Shown here: in pieces, positions 56,330 to 64,000 of the stretch | Layout of the letters: the number at the start of each line of letters is the position of its first letter | How positions within the stretch are numbered: position 1 is the stretch's first letter | Assembly (NCBI GenBank): GCA_031772625.1 | Contig: CM062816.1 | Span: 636,304,352 to 636,368,351, forward strand | Direction: 5' to 3' | DNA from: Pinus tabuliformis | Taxonomy: Eukaryota > Streptophyta > Pinopsida > Pinales > Pinaceae | Length of the DNA: 64,000 nucleotides | The notes under the pieces: generated by a model | The model's input: the letters and a program-made list of their open reading frames with translations, nothing else | What the model was told of the DNA's origin: nothing | Database searches by the model: none | Made by a program: the position numbers and the translations under genes

Positions 56330-57141
56330 CTTTTAGAGTGAGGAAGTTGTTTATTTGTGTGTCACTCTCAAAGACTTGCCAATTCTTGATGTTGTCCGGG
56401 ACTGCAGGTCTATGTTTGATTTGAGCAGTGAAAGTGTGATTGGGTTTGAAAGGTAGCTTGCAATTACTCGCAAAGGTTGCCAAGCTATGAGCATGTAAAT
56501 TGAGATCTCTAGAAATTTTAGTTACTGAGACTGTGAGAAGGTATCAAGTACTTGGATAGCTTCCCCTTTGTAAGCTCTTAGCCTTAGATCATTTGTGACA
56601 AAGTTTCCTTTCATCTATTGTATGATCGGAGCTGAATCTCCTAAGACTAATATTTTGGTTCCACCTAAATTTTTTATGAGTTTGAGACCTAACAGAAGGG
56701 CTTCATACTCAGCCATATTATTTGTGCATCGGAAATTTACTCTATATGCATGACCTCCAGCTCGGTCATTCTGCATATTGTGAATCCAGACTCCTGCTCC
56801 GCTCCTAATTTGTTTACAGAACCATCAAATTCTAGATACCATAGGGTTTCATGGTCAAGATTTGTATTGAGACTCTTAGAGAGTTGGATCATGGGCAGAT
56901 TGGTTTCTTGCAAGTCACTTGATACATCATCCTCCTTTGTTATATCAATTATACCAAAAGTCTTTTGTTCTTGGGAGGCAAATTGTTCATTCAATTCCTC
57001 TGCCTGTGCTGCCATTAATAATTCAGAATAAGCCTTGCTGCACATGTCAGCATTGTAGAGAATAAATGAATCCATGTCAGAGTGTATTGAATAGATTGGG
57101 AAGTTTTGGGGCTTCTCTTGACTGCTTACCACATATTTCAT
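56330..57141 (-). pseudogene. RNase H-like domain upstream of RT (archaeal-type candidate)
   Basis: The frame contains LWYLEFDGSVNKLGAEQESG (first Asp, about 56820-56840), then a TAG-type break. It continues CTNNMAEYEALLLGLKLIKN (Glu) and ILVLGDSAPIIQQMKGNFV (second Asp, about 56650). A downstream RDLNLHAHSLATFAS segment fits the last motif. The D-E-D spacing and the NNMAEYEAL block are typical of the second RNase H found in Tat elements. It stands between protease and RT, while no such domain follows RNase H before integrase. Confidence 0.72.
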
Positions 57142-57168
57142 TAATGTTTCATGGTATAATCTCTTTGG

Positions 57169-59480
57169 CTATCCAAAGACTAAAATAGTAGTGTAGGACA
57201 TGTCTAATTGCAAAGATCCTTGGAGTTTGGCCCCCCAGGATCTGGACAAGAGCATACCATACTTAGGAGGTATGTCGGCTACCACCACATCGATCAAAAT
57301 TGTTTTGGTTGGGTATTGGACCAGGGAGACACGCAGATCTTTAATCAAGCCTAGGCACCTGACTTGGCTTGAATCAAATGAGAATAGATCTTTGTAAGGC
57401 CTTGTGATATCTAAGTCTAGTTTTTCCATTATAGATTTGGGCATTAAGTTGTGTGAGGCCGCGGAATCAAACATTGCATTGTGTAAAACCTTGTCATGGA
57501 TGTTTAAACTCACATAGAAGGGTGGAACCCCTCCATTTGTTGTTTTTCCATTGACCTCAGGACCAAACAGTAACTCAAGTTGATCATCTAGAACATTCAC
57601 AACATCTTTATTGTCTGATACTTGGAGTTCCCTCTTGATCTGCTGTCTATACACTTCATGTTTAGCCAATTCAGATAGAGGAAAATATATCTTTAGCTTG
57701 CTTATTTTTGTTTCCAAGTTAAAGGGCTTTTCCATTTGAGTCTTGGCATTAAGTACAACAGGTTTTTCTTTTTCAGCTGGGTTTTCAGTAATCCTTTCTT
57801 CATGATTGGTATGATTTTGAGTGAAATTGGTACCATATTTACTTTCAGGGATGGTGTTTGAACTTGCCTTTGAAGGATGGGGTGGGGCTGGCTGGTTTAC
57901 AGAGGGCTGTTGTTCTGAGATATCCTCCATAGTGACTTCTGTGGTATGGGGGTTTGCGTTATCAGCGGATTTTGGAAAAACGATCTTTTCCTTGGTCTTT
58001 TTTGGCTGCTTACTGTCCTTTGGTTTAAGAGGTTCAGGTACATCTATAGTTCTGCTCCTTAGTTTATACTGTTTATGTACCTCACATATTGCTGCATCAT
58101 AACCTTCCCTAAAATAAAATGATTCTCCTGACTTAGTTTGAAATTGATTACGATTATAAACCTCTTGACCTTCTTGTGTTAAAAAGACCTGATGTTCACT
58201 GTCTAGACCCATTAGGTTGATGTGAGGATCCTTGGTTGGTTCGCTAGATGTTGAAGCCTCAGCATAATTTTCTTGAAACGGAGGTCTAATATGTTGGTCA
58301 GGATCAGCCCTTCCAACATTTGGGTTTTGATGCTTTCTAAAATTAGGGTTTCCAGCAGTACTTGGCTGACCTTCCCATGATGATTTTCTTTCTATGGTTT
58401 CTACCCTGTCCCCAAGTCTGTCCATGCCTTTAATGATTGCATCTAGATTTTGTTCAAATGCTGAGGGTTCTTCCTTAAAAGTGGTTCTTCTTTCAGCTCT
58501 CGCCCGATTTCTTTTGGCAATGAGATTTGCCTCTACACTGACAGCTATGTTTTGCATGTCTGCCAGGGTTGCAGGGGCTCTTTCCCTTAGTTGATATGCC
58601 ATATCAGCATCAAACCCATCCGGGAATTTGATTAAGGCTAAATCAGGTGGAGGCCTAAGATTTTGGGGAATGGAATCATAAACATTGTTGAATCTGGTAC
58701 AATAATCTAAGACAGTTTCTTGTGGGCCTCTCCTTATGGTGTCATACTCAGATAGAATATGTAGTGGGTCTTTTTTCTTTTCCCATCTGTTCAGGAAGGA
58801 TTGATAAAGAGAACCCGAATTAGCTATGGAATTTGTAGAAAGTGCTCTGAACTAAGTTCTTACTTCACTTGTTAAACTTTGAACAAAAATTTTCATTCTC
58901 ACATCATCATCGTCTATCTCATAGTTTTCAAGGTAATCTTGCATTTTCTTGGTATGCTGTAAGGAAGTATATGTGTTGGTTCCATCAAAATAAGTGATAT
59001 TACTCTGGTAGTCCAGAGGCATAGCCCCAGGATTGCCAGGTAGCTGTAGGGGAGCATAATGATTTGCCATATTTACAAGGGTCAATGGGACAACAGGTAG
59101 AAGGGGAACAACTGGAACAACAAGGACAACAATAGTAGTTGGTGTGTTGGATGGAGGTGTGAATAGTATGTTTTGAGAAGTAAATGAGGAAGAGGGGGAA
59201 GACGGGGTTATGTGAGGATGAACTAATGGTTTAGCAGGGGTTTGGATATAACTTCGTTGAACTGCCTCTAGGTTGGAATCAACCAATTCTTCTGGTTCCC
59301 TTTGGTTCCTAAGAATCTTGCGAATCAAATTAGGATTATCAAAAACAGTTGGAGGATTTGGGTTAGGATTTGACCTAGTATGCCTAGTTCTCTTTTTAGG
59401 AGCCAGCTTCCGAATTTGTTTTTGGTATTTTTTGAGAATATTTTCAGAATTATCAAGGAACTGCTCAAATTTTGGAACAA
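57169..59480 (-). pseudogene. Tat gag and protease
   Basis: The gag N-terminal part (59328-58852) ends with NITYFDGTNTYTSLQHTKKM and RMKIFVQSLTSEVRT before a TAG. It continues FLNRWEKKKDPLHILSEYD, then VLDYCTRFNNVYDSIP and ALIKFPDGFDADMAYQLRER, typical Retrotrans_gag. No CCHC knuckle is evident. The protease part follows the long linker in the 477-codon frame (58602-57169): NAMFDSAASHNLMPKSIMEK, where DSA replaces DSG at 57455-57469, and then DVVVADIPPKYGMLLSRSWG. A TAG ends it at 57169. Gag forms the particle and protease would process it. Confidence 0.82.
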
Positions 59481-59517
59481 CTATCTAAAGTAGACAACAG
59501 TTGAAAAATTTGTTCTG

Positions 59518-59536
59518 TTCCCCAATGGAGTAGCCA
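59518..59536 (-). other. Tat primer binding site (tRNA-Arg-like)
   Basis: TGGCTACTCCATTGGGGA on the minus strand lies four bases inside the 5' LTR. It resembles the TGGCGACTCC-type site reported for Tat/Ogre elements. The tRNA assignment is from memory of the family, not tested here. Confidence 0.65.
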
Positions 59537-59540
59537 ATTA

Positions 59541-60244
59541 TGTTAACACTCAGGTTGTTCCCTCTGACTCCCAAGGGAATACGGCAGAGGTAACCACTAA
59601 CCAATCTTTTGGCCATAGGTACTAGCCTACCTGTAACCAGAGAGGGCTCTCCCTTTCTAATTTAGCTTTGTTTTGATGAGGTTTTAGGCTAGCTATGATG
59701 CACAAGGTTTTGTTTTAAATTTGCTGGATGATAATTTCAGTTAGAACAGGTATGTTTTTGCAAGGTAATCTAGGCCATTGGGCATGGATTCCAAGATGTT
59801 TAATTGCTTGAAATGTCTGTTTTGAGGAAACAATGATACTACAGAGCTAGGTAGGTGTCTGTGGAACAATTTTTGAATCTGTAATATGATGGGATGAAAT
59901 CAGGGAGTGAAAGGCAACTAAGGATCTTTCAGTAAACTGATATGGGAATAGTGGAAACATTACTTAGGAGCATTTGAGAATTCCTGAATAACATTTATGT
60001 TGATAGAACAAATACAAACATGAGAAACTAAGAATTCATGTTTATGATTAATTCTGAAGAAAACATATTTAACAACAAAGAGTGAGCACAGGGTGTGATC
60101 AAACATTTCCTATGCCATTCTTTTTCTCTATTGCTAGGCTAGTGAAACATGTATATGAATTAAGTAGACATAAAGAAGACAAAACATAGTTCAGGATAAC
60201 TTATTGTTCCATTAGACACCACAAGAATTCTGTAACAGCACGCA
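59541..60244 (-). repeat. 5' LTR of the Tat element, truncated
   Basis: It matches 45044-45747 over its whole length, then the match ends abruptly after GCACGCA. The TATA-like region and the outer part seen in the left LTR are missing, and no target duplication with the left flank is visible. Confidence 0.8.
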
Positions 60245-60887
60245 CGGGGGATACCTCACCTAGTTTATAATGTAGTACACAAGGGAGGGGTGTTACAATT
60301 TTAATTTAATTTTATAACATTTTTATCTTAAATCTAAAAGAAAAAAGGTATGGAAAGACGTAATAGTGTAAAATAATAATTGTGTAACCATATTTCATTT
60401 AGTTAATAAGGGCATTTTTTTTTACTTATAATAAGAGTAGAATACAATAATATTCTTAACCACACAGATTCATCCCCATTTTACCTAATATTAGTTTATA
60501 AAAAGAAATTTAACAAAGAAAAATGAATAAATTGGAAAAATATAAAGTACAAAGACATGGGCTCTAACAAAACCTTGGAAAAATCCTAACATATTAAAGA
60601 AATAAAAATTACAAAACCCTAAACTATAACCAAGCCAACACTTTTCTCAAAAGCTACCTTAACACAATCAAATCCAAGGACTAAAAATGAATGGTTTAGT
60701 AAGTTATATACTCATGTGATATTTATATATAATCTTTTAAATTAAAAAAGTATAATCTAATAATATTCTTAAAACGAGTTAAAGTTAATAAAAAATAATT
60801 AATATTAATGTAGGGTAGTTAAATTTGAAGATCAAATTTTACATAGTAATAAATTTATTATACAAAATATGTGAGAGGTCCATTAAA

Positions 60888-60933
<46 letters not shown>

Positions 60934-63200
60934 TGAATGATACTATAACAATAATTGTTGTAAATAATATATATCAAAGTGCTTTGTGTGCTTTTAGGTT
61001 GCATAATCAATTTATATAATTAAAATTGTATTTTAAAATATAAGAAATCACAATCTTGCTATAAATTATCTAGCTAGATTCTAGCCAACAAATCAAAGTC
61101 ATTTTCTCTATGAGTGAAACTAAACAAAATTAAATTTCAAATAATAATTAGTTTATAAATTTAAATTCCAACAATTCAAGATTAATAATTTAAAAAAAAT
61201 AATATATATATATATATATATTTTTCATAATTTCTTTAATGCTAATTTTATATTATAATTTTGTCCATCTTAATTTAATGTCTAGCAAACCCTAAGAAAG
61301 ATAAGATAAAATATCTAGAATACTTTAAAATTGTATTATTTTTAAAAATTAAAATGAATTTAAGATGTATTTTAAAATTTGATATCTTTTATGTATATTT
61401 TAAAATTTTTAGTTTAATTAAAAAATATTAAAACTGAGGTATTTAGTTTATTACATATTTTAAAATAAATTGGAATTATCACTCGAGTGCGATTCAAGAG
61501 AACGGGGAGCTTAGGTTATTGTGCCGACCACTCTTCGTTAGATTCAATGGAAGTCGTTAAATTTTGCGGGTGGTTTTTTATGCATTTTGTTTGTATATCA
61601 TGGTTTGATGTTCCTATAAACTGTTTAGTGTTGTTGCAAATGATATTTAGAGTTTTGGATTTGTTATTAGGTTAATATATGGTAAAAAATTCCTCGTTTT
61701 AATTTTTTTTGGAAGACTATTTTAAGTACCGATAAAAGTTAAGGTTTGGGTGTTAAAGTTATTCGAGTGTTAGATTCTATTAAAGGGTTATTATGAATGG
61801 TTAAGAAAGAAGACATGGAGAAGCACGATTTTGAGTGTTTGAATGGAGTGTTAAATTCTTAATATTCAAGGTTGATCTTACAATATAGTTTAATTGTTAG
61901 GTTTAAACATGTTGTTGATGTTTAACTATTAATCTATATTCATTTTAATGTTATTTAGTATATCTAAAGTTAAGATGGATCTAAATTAGTTTAATTTCTT
62001 CTTCTAAATAGGTTATACTCTACATGAATACCATGGGTTCTCACAAACCTAAAGCTCAAAAGCTCCTCATAATTTGACAAAGTCAAATTTACCTTAGTAT
62101 TTTAATTTAAATCTATTTTTATTTTAAAATAAGGTTATTTTTATTTTGATTGTGAAGTTTTTTTTATTGATAAAATCTTCATGTTTTTTTTGTTTTGTTA
62201 AAAATGAAGTTGTAATATCATTGAGATAAGGTACTGTAAAACTCTCATAAAATAAGTTTTGTTCAATATTATAAAAATTAATTATTAATTCTTAATTACA
62301 AGAATATTACAAGAACTAATTATTAATTTTTATATTGAGAATATTTTATATTTTCTTTCTCAAGAATTTTTATTTTCCAAGTTGATATGTTTTATTTGTT
62401 TTAGAGCTAATGAATCATAGTTTTAGTAAATCTATGAATACGTGATATTGTGTATATGTCACATATCTCATTTAATAAGGTAAAAATTTTGAAATATACA
62501 TTACAAGCACCAAGTGAAATAATTTGTTTTCATACAATAATAAAGTAATTCTCATATCTACCCTCCTAAAGTGAAAATGAACTACTTATACACTTACTAG
62601 TCACGTTATCATCATAACTCATAATTTTTAAGTTACATTAAGTTAACCCTCTTGTTACCATCATGATTCATAACTCATAATATCATGATTCATAACTAGT
62701 AATATTAAGTTTATATTAAAGTATCTATTCTTGTTACCATCATAGCACCTCAAATCTTAAATTTATATTAAATCTGGGTTTAGATATATTAATTTACATT
62801 CAGGGAAACCTTGGTCCCATTTGCACCCTTACAATTTGATGCTTTAAACCATATTTATCCAAGAGGCTATGGTAATATGTCCATCTAACCTTCTAATCCT
62901 CTGTCTAGTTGTGACCAGGATAGACTAGTTGCACTAGATTCTAAATGCTAAGGAGGCTAATGCGCACCCGTGTGTCCAGTACCACCTCCCATCTTAGTCA
63001 ACCATCGGTCTCCACCTCATATACTATCACATGGTCTTCATGTTTTCCTTCACGAGTCTGATTTTTGAGGGCAACAAATGGAATTAATTGTGTAGATATT
63101 CTAGTTGTAGATCGACGACTCTCCTTGGATTAGAATAATCCTAACCCTACCTCATCGCATTTGCTTTTAGATTTGGGTTCGTTTCTCGGTTAACTGCTGG
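60245..63200. other. AT-rich intergenic stretch
   Basis: It is very AT-rich with no recognisable domain on either strand. Microsatellites lie at 60892-60930 (TA repeat) and 61203-61221. A short open frame at 61487-61675 has no supporting motif. Confidence 0.55.
60892..60930. repeat. (TA)n microsatellite
   Basis: About 19 uninterrupted TA units. Confidence 0.95.
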
Positions 63201-64000
63201 CTGTCGTAAAGGGGAATACCTAGCTCTTTGCGTTCGTCTTTCGTGGTGACTTCAACCCTTTCTGTCAATTGCTCCAGCGCCCTGCTCACGACTGTTGTCA
63301 TCTCTGGTAAATTCCACCCTTTTTAACCTTCTCCCTTTCTCCTTTCCATAACAATTTATTGTATTACGTATAAGGGTTTATGGTTTCCTTGTGTCGCAGG
63401 TTACTCTTGGATATGGTGGCCATTATTCCTCCTCGCATTAAAGAGCTTTCACCCTTACCGGGTATAATCTTGTTGCCAATTTGGTGTATGGAGCCAACCC
63501 TAGTTTTTCTCCTTAGCGTTGGCCATGGTGAAAATCCCTTTACTCAATTCGCTCGGTGGTGGCTTGAATTGGTATGCAGTTGGCTCCACATTGGACAAGA
63601 CGTTCGCTCAGATGCAGCATGCCGCCAGGGAAGGGCCTCACAAACTATTACCTAGCAAGGGTATGTTACCCTTCTCGTTACCATTAATCCCTGCATTTAA
63701 CTTATTTTTCGATAAAATTTTCTCTCTTTTTCTTTAAAATGATATTTCTAGCCCGAATTCTAATTCGTGATTTCTGGCCGCAGGTAATTTGACAGGCACC
63801 GATTTTGGCAATCGCTTTAATGCAAATAATTTCTTGCTCTTAGCGCCTTTCCTATCTCGGTTCATTCCTTTCCTCAATTTTACTATAGTCGATATCCTAA
63901 TTCCTTATTTTCCTCGTTTCGCTGACATATTTACTTATCGTACGTTTTCCTCTATTGTGGCTACGTTTGGAAATTAGCATAGCGTTTTCTCAAAAGCCCT
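63200..64000 (+). other. 5' end of a probable host gene, running off the window
   Basis: Composition changes from AT-rich to balanced near 63100-63200. A donor-like CTCTG/GTAAAT at 63306-63307 and an acceptor TTGTGTCGCAG ending at 63399 frame a possible 93-bp leader intron. An ATG in GGCCATGGTG context at 63525 opens VKIPLLNSLGGGLNWYAVGS and continues to LLPSK. The exon ends at 63660 with AAGG/GTATGT, and a second acceptor (GGCCGCAG) ends at 63783. The family is not recognised; most of the gene would lie beyond the window. Confidence 0.4.
63525..63660 (+). CDS. Predicted first coding exon, unknown protein
   Basis: It has 45 codons plus one base from ATG at 63525 to a consensus donor. It contains a short glycine-rich turn (SLGGGLNW) and then KTFAQMQHAAREGPHKLLPS. 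No signal peptide or known domain is evident. The reading is supported by splice sites and base composition only. Confidence 0.35.

Larger units (their letters stand above)
45044..60244 (-). mobile_element. Tat-lineage Ty3-gypsy retrotransposon (about 15 kb)
   Basis: In the minus direction it has 5' LTR, primer site, gag, protease, an RNase H-like domain, RT, RNase H (with nested TRIM), integrase, a noncoding region, a large extra ORF and 3' LTR. RT before integrase is the Ty3-gypsy order. The primer site TGGCTACTCCATTGGGGA resembles the tRNA-Arg-type site of Tat/Ogre elements, and a second RNase H-like domain is a Tat hallmark. Most frames are broken by isolated stops and a few indels. Confidence 0.8.

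Noticed and set aside
1..64000. tRNA or rRNA genes
   Set aside because: Only short primer-site complements to tRNA 3' ends were found. No cloverleaf or ribosomal sequence was recognised.

Overview
This window looks like plant nuclear DNA of low gene density, built mostly from old, nested LTR retrotransposons. The families are Ty1-copia, a Ty3-gypsy chromovirus, a Tat-type Ty3-gypsy element, a TRIM and a gag-only element. The unusually long and decayed elements suggest a large, repeat-rich seed-plant genome such as a gymnosperm. That is an inference; nothing here fixes the species. No bacterial gene, tRNA gene, rRNA gene or CRISPR array was seen.

Bases 1-30000 are one nested complex. A plus-strand chromovirus-like gypsy element (zinc knuckle, protease, RT, RNase H, integrase, chromodomain-like tail, polypurine tract, LTR start at 29978) was entered in its integrase region by a minus-strand copia element, which left an AAATA target duplication (16458-16462 and 29285-29289). 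The copia insertion is now a three-LTR tandem, LTR-internal-LTR-internal-LTR. A segment holding the gypsy body, LTR-internal-LTR and part of the second internal region was then duplicated in tandem. The left copy spans the window start to about 13433 and the right copy starts there. A 988-bp TIR element sits only in the left copy. All copia copies share the same defects (no visible protease, deleted integrase core, YVAD in RT), so the defects predate the multiplication.

Bases 30000-35300 are the gypsy 3' LTR of unresolved length plus AT-rich DNA with several tandem repeats. Bases 35324-38212 are a small gag-protease element without RT (TR-GAG-like). Bases 38900-42220 hold the clearest host-type gene, a minus-strand AP2/ERF-domain transcription factor with a probable large intron and a repeat-bearing C-terminal exon broken by one in-frame TAG.

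Bases 45044-60244 are one minus-strand Tat-lineage gypsy element. It has an RNase H-like domain ahead of RT, a 663-bp TRIM nested inside its normal RNase H, and a sense-strand ORF of about 1,100 codons between pol and the 3' LTR. That ORF has a globular N-terminal part and long coiled coils, and it is preceded by promoter-like DNA. Its right (5') LTR appears truncated. Bases 60245-63200 are AT-rich intergenic DNA. From about 63200 the sequence becomes gene-like (likely first exons, conventional splice sites) and runs off the window.
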